A stretch of DNA of 64,000 nt from positions 1-64,000 of the forward strand of contig JAHJIQ010000050.1 of NCBI GenBank assembly GCA_018823285.1. The letters are read 5' to 3'. A model generated the notes under the pieces. It was not told the origin of the DNA and did no database searches. It worked only from the letters and a program-made list of their open reading frames with translations. This document shows positions 1 through 7,620 of this stretch, in pieces; the first letter of the stretch is position 1, and each line of letters begins with the position of its first letter. The position numbers and the translations under genes were made by a program. Source of the DNA: Pseudomonadota bacterium (GTDB lineage: Bacteria > Desulfobacterota > Desulfobulbia > Desulfobulbales > JAGXFP01).

Positions 1-141
1 GTACGAGCAGGCAAGCTGCTCAACTCAGCTTTTCACCCTTCGGGTATAAGTTTCGTACGAGCAGGCAAGCTGCTCAACTCAGCTTTTCACCCTTCGGGTA
101 TAAGTTTCGTACGAGCAGGCAAGCTGCTCAACTCAGCTTTA
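1..141. repeat. 54-bp tandem repeat array, about 2.6 copies
   Basis: Units start at 1, 55 and 109; the first two are identical and the third is cut short near 141. The array runs off the left edge, so its true copy number is unknown. Each unit holds a perfect 6-bp hairpin (GAGCAG, 5-nt loop, CTGCTC) and a small CCC-TTC-GGG hairpin. The same unit occurs in reverse orientation at 47880-47965 and, diverged, inside the MITE-like elements at 6178-6495 and 40815-41227. It lies just downstream of the minus-strand glycosyltransferase that ends at 157. Confidence 0.9.
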
Positions 142-156
142 TACCGCAGTCCGTTC

Positions 157-1200
157 TCAGGAAAGGCGTGGCGCCGCATCTAATTTTTTCCTTTGAGCCG
201 GATCATGGTTTCGGTAGCAGTTTTCAAGAAACTGTCTCGTGCTGGCCTCCCATGAATATCGGCCTGCCTCGGCCAGACAACCTTCCGGATGAACTCCAAG
301 GGCCTGCAACACTGCAGACTCCAGATCTTCATCCAAAACACCGTTTACCCCCCCTTTAACAATCTGCAAGGGCCCGGTGACGGGAAAAGCGGCAATCGGC
401 AAACCACAGGCATTGGCCTCCAGCATGACCACACCAAATGTATCCGTCCGACTTGGAAAGACAAACACGTCTGCCGCAGCCATGTATTTTGCTAGTTCGC
501 TCCCGTGTTTAAATCCGGGGAAACAGACCTCTGGATACCGCTCCATCAGTTCACGGCGGGCAGGGCCGTCACCGACCACATACTTGGTGCCGGGCAGGTT
601 AAGCTTCAGGAAGGCTTCAATATTTTTTTCCACCGCAACCCGTCCGGTAAACATTGCAATCGGACGAGTCGCTTTGATGAACTCTTTTCCCCGGGGTTTG
701 AAAATATTTGTATCTACCCCCCTGGACCACAAGGCAATATTGGAAAAACCGTGGTTCTCAAGCTCTGCCTTCAGGCTGTTGCTGACAACCATTGTTCTCT
801 TGGCCGGACGATGAAACCTTCGCACTACCTTATAGGAAAAAGCCAGAGGAACCGGAAACCGCAACCTCACATACTCCGGGAAACGCGTATGGTAGGACGT
901 AGTAAAACCGATATCACGTTGCAGACAATACCGCCTCGCTGACCAGCCCAAGGGGCCTTCGGTTGCGATATGCACCACTTCAGGGGAAAACTCGTCCATT
1001 AACCGATTTAATTTTTTCCTGGGAAAAAGGGCCAGGGAAATCTCCGGATAAGAAGGACATGGGACCGTACGGAAATCTTCGGGGGTGACGACCAGCAACT
1101 GATTGCCCCAACTTTTCAGAAAATGAATCGTCTGGTTTAATGTCGTTACAACACCACTCACCTGAGGGTGCCAGGCATCAGTTATTATAGCAATGCGCAT
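157..1200 (-). CDS. GT4-family glycosyltransferase
   Basis: A retaining glycosyltransferase with the GT-B fold, expected to move a sugar from a nucleotide donor to a lipid or glycan acceptor at the inner face of the membrane. The N-terminus MRIAIITDAWHPQVSGVV is the usual Gly-rich acceptor loop. The C-terminal half has FTGRVAVEKN and the donor-site stretch around PSRTDTFGVVMLEANACGLP with its glutamates. The start is placed at 1200: the 33 codons upstream lie inside the phosphoesterase gene and resemble no GT N-terminus. It overlaps that gene by 23 bp, so the two are probably co-translated. The length (347 aa) is somewhat short but normal for the family. The acceptor is unknown; a glycolipid or lipid A-linked role is only inferred from the neighbour. 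Confidence 0.85.
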   Translation of the reverse strand: MRIAIITDAWHPQVSGVVTTLNQTIHFLKSWGNQLLVVTPEDFRTVPCPSYPEISLALFPRKKLNRLMDEFSPEVVHIATEGPLGWSARRYCLQRDIGFTTSYHTRFPEYVRLRFPVPLAFSYKVVRRFHRPAKRTMVVSNSLKAELENHGFSNIALWSRGVDTNIFKPRGKEFIKATRPIAMFTGRVAVEKNIEAFLKLNLPGTKYVVGDGPARRELMERYPEVCFPGFKHGSELAKYMAAADVFVFPSRTDTFGVVMLEANACGLPIAAFPVTGPLQIVKGGVNGVLDEDLESAVLQALGVHPEGCLAEAGRYSWEASTRQFLENCYRNHDPAQRKKLDAAPRLS

Positions 1201-1984
1201 AGGCCGGCAAGTTCGGCAGGAGAGGCGGTTCAACAAAGAGGACTTCCTGCTGGTCGGCCCAATGCAGAATCCTGAGACTCCCCAGGTTGTCCTCGACAAG
1301 TACTGTGCAGCTTTCTACCCAGTCACCGGTATTACTGTAAAGATATCCTCCGATATTCTCGAACGAAGCGTGATGGATATGTCCGCAGATCAGACCATCA
1401 ACCTCTCTACGTTCAGCTTCAAGAATGATTTCGCTTTTAAAATCGCCTATAAAGTTTACCACCACCTTGGCCTGATGCTTTAAAAACGCGGAAAGGGACC
1501 AGTACCCCCACCCGATCGACCTTCGAAAGTTGTTATAGTAGCGGTTCAGGCGAAGCAGGATTTGATAAGTGTTGCTTCCGAGCTTAGACAACCAGCGACT
1601 GTATGTCGCGACGGGATCAAACTCATCACCATGAAGGACTAAAAACTTCCGTCCATCGGCGGTAGTATGAACCGCATCACGAACGACCATCACCCCGTTG
1701 ATTTCACTGCCGATATAATGGCGAAACAGTTGATCATGGTTCCCAGGAATATAATACACCTTCGTACCATCCCTGGCCTTATCCATGACCAGTTCGACTA
1801 TCTCCTGGTTGATAACCGGCCAATGCCAGAAGGCGCCAACCTTCCAGAGATCAATGATATCCCCCACCAGATACAGATGTTCCGATCTGTTATTTTGGAG
1901 AAAATCAAGCAGATACCTGCTGTTCGTGTCCTTGGCGCCCAGGTGGGTATCTGATATCCAGATGGATCTATGCTCTTGCACCAT
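1178..1984 (-). CDS. calcineurin-like metallophosphoesterase, LpxH-like (UDP-2,3-diacylglucosamine pyrophosphatase family)
   Basis: A dinuclear-metal phosphoesterase of the LpxH/COG2908 type. The metal ligands are visible in order: SDTHLG (D12, H14), GDIIDLW (D42), PGNHD (N82, H83), LHGDEFD and the C-terminal GHIHHA. At 268 aa it is slightly longer than enterobacterial LpxH (about 240 aa), and many such longer homologues outside lipid A pathways have unproven substrates. It is first in a two-gene unit with an overlapping glycosyltransferase, which suggests joint work on an envelope lipid. The family call is firm; the LpxH reaction is inference. Confidence 0.85.
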   Translation of the reverse strand: MVQEHRSIWISDTHLGAKDTNSRYLLDFLQNNRSEHLYLVGDIIDLWKVGAFWHWPVINQEIVELVMDKARDGTKVYYIPGNHDQLFRHYIGSEINGVMVVRDAVHTTADGRKFLVLHGDEFDPVATYSRWLSKLGSNTYQILLRLNRYYNNFRRSIGWGYWSLSAFLKHQAKVVVNFIGDFKSEIILEAERREVDGLICGHIHHASFENIGGYLYSNTGDWVESCTVLVEDNLGSLRILHWADQQEVLFVEPPLLPNLPAYAHCYNN

Positions 1985-2264
1985 TTATTCCCCCTCCTGC
2001 ATGATCTTTCATAACTTCATACCTTCAAGAGATTAGGAAAAGGTAAAAACGGGATTAAATTCCTGTTTTTTCTTTCCGACCTGTTTCCAAGAGAAAAGCT
2101 TTATTGCCCATCCGCTAACACACTTTTCATCACTCTGTAATCCGATCCTAAAATCTAACGTCTATCATCAAGATCAGGAGCCTACAGGAGTTCAGGCCGT
2201 TTGCCGCCGACTTGAACGAACGGACAGGCAAGCAACATTTATCCAACTGCCAGCGAGGGAAACG

Positions 2265-2867
2265 ATGGAAAGGCTAAACACGATCAGCGAATTCAAAGGG
2301 CGGACACAATTCACTTCACCGGTCTCAGGAGCAGTGGTACGAAAAAAATTCTGCACCAGGGTGGTTCCCTCAGTGCTTGAGGCCAACGCCAAGGGGCTTG
2401 ATCTGGAAGTGGAATTCAAAAACGATCTTCCTGACAGCTTCTATGGCGATGAGGGATTTATCTATGAATTAACTTCAGACATCCTGAAGGCAAGCATTGC
2501 AAACACCGAGCGAGGAATCGTCAGGATTTCCGTCTCCCCGGATCTGTTCAAGGAAACCGGCGAGTGGTGGCTCACGATCATGGTTGATGACAGCAGCCCG
2601 GGCATTCCCCCCGATCAGATCAACTACATCTACGGCATGAACAGTGAATTGCATACCCTCTCCCCAGAGAGGTTTCCGCTGGTCGAAAATCTTCGCCGGC
2701 TGCGCGACAGATGCAAGATGCTCGGGGGTGATCTGATTGTCGCCAATATGTTCGCGGACAAGTATGCAGTCGGCGGTTGCTGTTCGGGGAGCCTCTATCT
2801 GGCAAGCATTCCATATCGAACCATCTCCGCTGCGCACTCCTCTTTCCGGAAAAACTACCTCGCCTGA
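2265..2867 (+). CDS. HATPase-like (histidine-kinase ATP-binding fold) protein without a DHp domain
   Basis: A 200-aa protein resembling an isolated GHKL ATPase domain. Residues 66-87 (YELTSDILKASIANTERG) match an N-box-like helix, VDDSSPGIP (about 107-115) matches the G1 box DxGxG in degenerate form, and a GGD near 154 sits where the later Gly box would be. No membrane segment, PAS or phosphoacceptor His region precedes it. Translation starts at ATG 2265 behind GAGGGAAACG. It lies directly upstream of the sigma-54 promoter of the polysaccharide locus, so a regulatory role there is possible but unproven. The G1 motif reads DDSSPG rather than the canonical form, so ATP binding cannot be assumed. 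Confidence 0.6.
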   Translation: MERLNTISEFKGRTQFTSPVSGAVVRKKFCTRVVPSVLEANAKGLDLEVEFKNDLPDSFYGDEGFIYELTSDILKASIANTERGIVRISVSPDLFKETGEWWLTIMVDDSSPGIPPDQINYIYGMNSELHTLSPERFPLVENLRRLRDRCKMLGGDLIVANMFADKYAVGGCCSGSLYLASIPYRTISAAHSSFRKNYLA

Positions 2868-3041
2868 CCGCACACACCTCCGGGGCTCTCCCCCTTTTTT
2901 TCAATCCTGAAGCAGGATTGGAGGTTTCAATCCCTGCCGCAGACCGCAAATTATATCAGTAATCTGGTTGCACAGCAGAAAGGTCTGCGTTCAGGCGGTG
3001 CCTTGGAAGAACAAATTGCACTTGCCCCATCACCCGAAAGA

Positions 3042-3080
3042 TTTCGCATTTTTTCGAAACCCGGGTTTGCAAAATTACAA
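3042..3080 (+). promoter_or_regulatory. putative activator-binding module upstream of the EPS sigma-54 promoter
   Basis: An AT-rich module starting TTTCGCATTTTTTCGAAAC. Counted by eye, it is identical at 31 of 39 ungapped positions to the module at 28877-28915 (minus strand) and at 27 of 39 to that at 33166-33204 (minus strand). In all three cases the first T lies exactly 126 bp before the first G of the -24 element. This is the usual range for enhancer sites of sigma-54 activators. Confidence 0.75.
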
Positions 3081-3166
3081 AATCGGTCTGCAAAGTCGCC
3101 CTTTTGGTTATTCAATTTACCCCCAGGACCCGCAAAATATAAGAGTTCCCAAACAACACTACAGTG

Positions 3167-3182
3167 TGGCACAGGTGTTGCA
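3167..3182 (+). promoter_or_regulatory. sigma-54 (-24/-12) promoter of the exopolysaccharide locus
   Basis: TGGCAC-aggtg-TTGCA matches the RpoN consensus, with GG (3168-3169) and GC (3180-3181) 12 bp apart. A start near 3193 would give a leader of about 60 nt to the ATG at 3253. The same 16-mer occurs on the minus strand at 28790-28775, before the multicopper-oxidase operon. The 385-nt gap from 2868 to 3252 holds this promoter and its upstream module and no gene. Confidence 0.85.
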
Positions 3183-3252
3183 AAACCTTACCGTAACAGT
3201 AACAAAAATTTTGTTTTGAAATTGAACTTCTGTAAACTGGAAAGGGGCGGAT

Positions 3253-3567
3253 ATGAAAAAGAAAATCACGGCATTCATCATCGGACTTCTCTTTGCAATC
3301 TCATCAACATCGCTTTGTCTGGCGCAGTCTGATGCAGGGGCAGGCATCGCCGCCGGAAGCGCTGCAGGCAATGCTGCAGTTGTCTCCACCGGCGTTGCCG
3401 TGGGTGGCATCGCCGCAGGTGCTGCGGAAGGAGGCGGGGTTAATGCCGCCGGAATCGGTATCGGTAAAATTACCGGAGCCCTTGCCGCCGTAGCGGTAGT
3501 CGCTTTAATCGCCATGGGTGGTTCTTCCAGCAGTGGCGGAAGCAGCCCCACCGCCGTCCAACATTAA
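3253..3567 (+). CDS. small secreted Gly/Ala-rich protein of unknown function
   Basis: A 104-aa protein with a clear signal peptide (basic start, hydrophobic core, cleavage expected after LCLAQ, about residue 25). The mature part is very rich in Gly, Ala and Val, with a hydrophobic stretch at about 74-93 and a Ser/Gly tail. No catalytic motif is visible. The composition resembles small glycine-rich peptides found at the head of polysaccharide or secretion operons. The SD AAAGGGG precedes ATG 3253. It is the first gene behind the sigma-54 promoter and is followed by a strong terminator, so it is probably made in excess over the export genes. A structural matrix component or export-assembly peptide are possibilities only. 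Confidence 0.75.
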   Translation: MKKKITAFIIGLLFAISSTSLCLAQSDAGAGIAAGSAAGNAAVVSTGVAVGGIAAGAAEGGGVNAAGIGIGKITGALAAVAVVALIAMGGSSSSGGSSPTAVQH

Positions 3568-3600
3568 TCCCCTTGTATAAAAACTGAATTCTAGTTAAAA

Positions 3601-3628
3601 AAAGGCTGCTGCAAAGCAGCCTTTTTTG
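3601..3628 (+). terminator. intrinsic terminator between the small secreted protein and the EPS export operon
   Basis: A perfect 10-bp stem (AAAGGCTGCT, loop GCAA, AGCAGCCTTT) runs into a T-run. It lies inside the presumed EPS transcription unit, 34 nt after the stop at 3567 and 47 nt before the ATG at 3675. It may act as an attenuator with partial read-through. Confidence 0.85.
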
Positions 3629-3674
3629 TTCGGAGTCTCTCGCCGTTCATATCATTTAATACCGGGGATTTTCT

Positions 3675-6173
3675 ATGTATCGAAAGGCATCCGATCTCGT
3701 TTTTTTATTCGTTTTCACCTTCTCCCTCGGCTCATTTGCCAGTATTCATCAAAGCAGTGCTCAGGACATCCTTTCCCAAAGCCCATCCGGAGTGAGTGGC
3801 GGCGTGGTTAATTTGTCAGAGTCCCAGGTCAGGCAGCTTCAACAGCGCTCCCCGCTCATCATCCCGCAACATATCCGGTCTCTGATGACCGAAACAAACC
3901 GCTCGGCAGGCGCTTTGCCGACCAGCCGGGAGCATGAAACAGCCGATGCCGGCGGATCATCAGAGGACAGCGCGTCCCATGGGAGATCAAATCCGGCAAC
4001 CGGCAACAAAACGCTCTCAACCACCGAACAGCTTTATCGACAACAATACAACTCCTCAATTGCTCAATCATTGACTCAATATGGTTATTCACTTTTTAAT
4101 ACCACCAGCCAATCAATCAGCCGCCTGGCTGTTCCCGGTCCCGACTATCTCGTCGGTCCGGGTGACACCCTGCATGTCAGATTCTGGGGAAGTGGTCTCG
4201 ACACCGATTACACCGGCGTGATCAGTAAAGAAGGGACCCTCAGTCTCCCCAATCTCGGGGTCATCCCCCTTGCCGGGACACCTCTTGGCAAACTCGAAGG
4301 GGTCATTCTCCGCGAAGCGGAAAAATATACGCAGGGCGTCAACATCAATGTGGCTCTTTCAGAGTTGCGAAGCATGGAAATTTATGTGGTCGGCGAAGTT
4401 GAACGCCCGGGGCTCCATCTTATCCAGCCCTTTTCAACGGTCCTGAACGGCCTCATAACTGGAGGGGGGGTCAAGAAAAGCGGGTCGTTACGAAATATCA
4501 GCCTGGTTCGAGACGGGGTAACGATTCAGACAATTGATCTCTATTCCTTGCTGCTCAAAGGGTCACGTGATGCCGACGTGGTTTTGAAGGACGGGGATGT
4601 TCTTTTTGTCCCTCGCCTTGGCCATACCGCCGCCATCGCCGGCGCAGCCGCCCAGCCTGCCATTTATGAACTCGCCGGTGAAACCTCTGTGGCAGACCTT
4701 CTGCAACTGGCAGGCGGCGCATTACCCCAGAGCTTTACCGTGAAAATGCTCCTCCGCAGATTCAACGAAAACCAGGAGTTTGTGGTCTCGGATCTCGACA
4801 GCAGGGCAAAGGACCTTGATCTGGCACAAGTCGCCATCCGGAACGGCGACCTCCTTGAACTGCAATTTGTCGACGCTTCATGGCCGCAAGTCATTCGTCT
4901 GCAGGGAAATGTCTGGGCGGAAGATGTTTTCACATTCAGACCCGGTCTGCAGCTTTCCGACATCCTTACCGGACCGGAACTTTTCAAACCCGACACCATT
5001 ACCGACTTTGCCCTTCTGCACCGCTATGACGTAGCAACAACCCGGTATCGGGTTGAGCGTTTTCCCCTGAAGGACGTCATGAGCGGTTCATACAATACCG
5101 CTCTCAACCCCTACGACAGAATCGAAATCCTGTCCCGGACTCAATTCAACATAACCGAACCGGTGAAACTCGTCGGCAGTGTCTGGCAACCCGGAGAATA
5201 TATCTTTACTCCGGGGCTTACTTTAGCGGATCTGATCGGGATGTCGGGCGGGTTCAAATTTGATGCCGACAGCACCCGCCTTGATCTAAGCCGCCAGATT
5301 ATCAACAACGGTTCCGTGTCCACTGTCCATCAGACCTTGTCTTTCAAGGATGATGGAGCTTTTCAATTACAGCCGTACGACTACGTCTACGTTCGGCAGA
5401 TCAGGGATGCGGCCAGCTTCAAAAGCGTTTCCATCGGTGGAGAAGTCAGATTTCCCGGCTCCTACCGGATCAAAGACGGAGAGCGTCTTTCCGACCTGAT
5501 TGAACGGGCCGGAGGTTTTACAGAGAACGCTTATTTTCATGGGGCCTATTTCACCTCTGAAAAGGCCCGGGAACTCCAGCAGACCAGTATCAATGACATG
5601 GTCAATGACCTTGAGGTGAAGGTCCAGTCGGTCCTTGCTGAGCAGGTCCATCTCATCTCAAACGCCAATGAATCGCAACCGATGGCCGAACAGCAGGCCT
5701 TGACCGGGCTCGTGGAAAGGTTGCGGTCCGTCAAGGCAAAAGGGCGAATCAATATCACCCTGGCCCCGCTTGCAACATTCAGGAACAGTGTTTTTGATTT
5801 TGAACTGCGGGATGGGGACACCCTTACGATTCCGGAGCAGCCGAATTTTGTTTCGGTAGTCGGCAGTGTATACAGTGCAAATTCCTTTCTGTACCAGACT
5901 AAATATACCCTCGAAGATTACCTTGCCCTGGCAGGCGGTCCCACCAAAACCGCAGACGCCGACAACATCTATCTGATGAAAGCAAACGGCGAGGTCGTTG
6001 CCTCTTCCCAGAGCGGCATGTTCAGCAGCTTCGGCAAAACAAAAATGATGCCGGGTGATACCATCGTTGTTCCCGAGGACCTGGAGCGTATTCCCGCCTT
6101 GAAATTGATCAGGGATATCTCGGACATCGTTTTCAAAATTGCCACAACCGCGGGAATTGCTTTCGCGATATAA
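3675..6173 (+). CDS. outer-membrane polysaccharide export protein with multiple SLBB domains
   Basis: An 832-aa Wza-family relative. A signal peptide (MYRKASDLVFLFVFTFSLGS) is followed by a low-complexity spacer. The Poly_export domain sits at about 150-250 (VGPGDTLHVRFWGSG), then a series of SLBB beta-grasp domains (about 228-320, 395-480, 493-580, 590-650, 715-800). Its length is about twice that of E. coli Wza, typical of the multi-SLBB type in Deltaproteobacteria. No lipobox Cys is evident. It should form the periplasmic and outer-membrane conduit for the glycan made by the Wzx/Wzy genes here. The SD is GGGGA before ATG 3675. The stop TAA at 6171-6173 lies within the target duplication of a MITE-like insertion. 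Confidence 0.93.
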   Translation: MYRKASDLVFLFVFTFSLGSFASIHQSSAQDILSQSPSGVSGGVVNLSESQVRQLQQRSPLIIPQHIRSLMTETNRSAGALPTSREHETADAGGSSEDSASHGRSNPATGNKTLSTTEQLYRQQYNSSIAQSLTQYGYSLFNTTSQSISRLAVPGPDYLVGPGDTLHVRFWGSGLDTDYTGVISKEGTLSLPNLGVIPLAGTPLGKLEGVILREAEKYTQGVNINVALSELRSMEIYVVGEVERPGLHLIQPFSTVLNGLITGGGVKKSGSLRNISLVRDGVTIQTIDLYSLLLKGSRDADVVLKDGDVLFVPRLGHTAAIAGAAAQPAIYELAGETSVADLLQLAGGALPQSFTVKMLLRRFNENQEFVVSDLDSRAKDLDLAQVAIRNGDLLELQFVDASWPQVIRLQGNVWAEDVFTFRPGLQLSDILTGPELFKPDTITDFALLHRYDVATTRYRVERFPLKDVMSGSYNTALNPYDRIEILSRTQFNITEPVKLVGSVWQPGEYIFTPGLTLADLIGMSGGFKFDADSTRLDLSRQIINNGSVSTVHQTLSFKDDGAFQLQPYDYVYVRQIRDAASFKSVSIGGEVRFPGSYRIKDGERLSDLIERAGGFTENAYFHGAYFTSEKARELQQTSINDMVNDLEVKVQSVLAEQVHLISNANESQPMAEQQALTGLVERLRSVKAKGRINITLAPLATFRNSVFDFELRDGDTLTIPEQPNFVSVVGSVYSANSFLYQTKYTLEDYLALAGGPTKTADADNIYLMKANGEVVASSQSGMFSSFGKTKMMPGDTIVVPEDLERIPALKLIRDISDIVFKIATTAGIAFAI

Positions 6174-6177
6174 TGAA

Positions 6178-6495
6178 CTCAACTTTCCGAAATGTCTTAT
6201 GGTGTTGATTTGCTGTTACAAAATGGTTCAGAGTCGTTGTGACATTCCATGATGAGAATTCAGAAGCCAGTAGCCGGAAGCCAGAATGACTGATTTTAAA
6301 GCTTTTCTCCTGGCTTCTGACTCCTGGCTTCTGGCTACTTGTGGAACACATGCACGAACAAATCGCCGAACCCCCTTTATTTCACCCTTCGGGTACTCAC
6401 TTCAGTACCCCCTTGAGGGGTATAAGTTTCGTAAGAGCAGGCCAGCTGCTCAACTTAAGCTTTATCGGGAGATCAGCCAAACTCGGAAAGTTGTG
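6178..6495. mobile_element. MITE-like element, copy 1, with perfect 7-bp target duplication
   Basis: It is bounded by 13-bp terminal inverted repeats, CTCAACTTTCCGA (6178-6190) and TCGGAAAGTTGTG (6483-6495), with one mismatch. TAATGAA flanks it directly on both sides (6171-6177 and 6496-6502), as expected of transposition. It encodes no transposase. The interior holds CTTCTGG-type low-complexity repeats (6257-6345) and hairpins: GGGTACT/AGTACCC, CCCC-TTGA-GGGG and GAGCAG/CTGCTC. The left 70 bp match the reverse complement of the right end of the copy at 40815-41227. It fills the gap between the SLBB gene and the Wzz-like gene and may alter their transcriptional coupling. Confidence 0.85.
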
Positions 6496-6593
6496 TAATG
6501 AATCACAAGCACCTCCGCATTAGTGTACAATAAGATAACCCTGTGGCCGCCGCGTCTCTCGGTGAAAGATTATTCATACAGCGCCAGCAAGAT

Positions 6594-7598
6594 ATGACCG
6601 AACCTGAAAACACCGATAAAACCGTATCCGCATATTCGCCTTTCCCTATACAGGGTCATCGGGGAGATGAAGTCGATCTGCTTGAATACTGGCGGGTCAT
6701 ATGGAGAGGCAGACTGTTTATTCTTCTGTTTGTAACCCTCTCCGTACTTGCCTCCTTGGCAATCAGCTACTTTGTTCTGGAGGAAACGTATCAATCAACC
6801 GCCACCCTCATCCCCATCAAGGATGAAAGTTCCTCTCTGGGTAAATTGAACGGCCTGATCGGCAACCTTCCATTACCGATCTCCATTCCCGGGCAGGGAA
6901 AAAACAATATCATGACCTTTCTTGACAGCCGTACGTTGAAAGAGAGACTGATCACGAAATACGATATGCTGCCTGTTCTCTATCCAGACCTCTGGGATTC
7001 CGGCAAAAAGCAATGGCTGGTCAGCGCTCCGGAAAAAAAACCCACATTGGTTACCGCTCTGCAGGAAGAAAAGATTGAGGATTTCTACTCTTCCCGCCAG
7101 GACCCGAAAAACGAACTGATCACTATTGACTGGGAAGGAAGGGATCCCGGGTATTGTGCCCGGATGGTCAATCACGTCATTGCCGAGCTCACCTTTTTCC
7201 TTGAAAATGAGTACGACTCCAATGCCAAACGGGAACGGGAATTTGTTGAAAAGCAACTGGAAAAAACCACCGCGGAACTTGAATATTGGGAACGACAGAT
7301 CCCCGATGAAAAATTGACCCTTTCAAAAATATCGCGGGAGAGGATCACCGCCCAGACTGTCTATACCGAATTGCGCAAGCAACTGGAGCTGGCCAAAATT
7401 TCCGAGGCCAGAAAACTCGAATCCTTCAAGGTTCTGGATAAACCCTTCATTCCGGAAAAACCCTTTCAACCCAAAAAATTACTGATTGTTGCCCTCACCG
7501 CCTTCTGCTCAACGTTTATCGCCCTGTTTCTCGTCTTTTTCCATAACTTCCTGCGCACTGCCAGACAGCGGGAAGCATCCACGCCGGATTTTTCCTGA
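6594..7598 (+). CDS. Wzz-family polysaccharide chain-length/co-polymerase protein
   Basis: The inner-membrane regulator of glycan chain length. A short cytoplasmic N-terminus with VDLLEYWRVIWRGR is followed by TM1 (about 46-66), a periplasmic domain with a coiled-coil-like stretch (about 215-290), and TM2 (about 300-322) preceded by PFIPEKPFQPKK, the usual Pro-rich Wzz signature. No C-terminal tyrosine-kinase (BY-kinase) domain follows. The ATG at 6594 was chosen; a GTG at 6543 in frame would add 17 residues unlike the family. There is no convincing SD at either. It is 22 nt upstream of the next gene. Confidence 0.88.
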   Translation: MTEPENTDKTVSAYSPFPIQGHRGDEVDLLEYWRVIWRGRLFILLFVTLSVLASLAISYFVLEETYQSTATLIPIKDESSSLGKLNGLIGNLPLPISIPGQGKNNIMTFLDSRTLKERLITKYDMLPVLYPDLWDSGKKQWLVSAPEKKPTLVTALQEEKIEDFYSSRQDPKNELITIDWEGRDPGYCARMVNHVIAELTFFLENEYDSNAKREREFVEKQLEKTTAELEYWERQIPDEKLTLSKISRERITAQTVYTELRKQLELAKISEARKLESFKVLDKPFIPEKPFQPKKLLIVALTAFCSTFIALFLVFFHNFLRTARQREASTPDFS

Positions 7599-7620
7599 GC
7601 GCCATTATGCAGTGTGGCTG

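Noticed and set aside
1..141. CRISPR array
   Set aside because: The 54-bp units are contiguous with no variable spacers, and no cas genes occur in the window.
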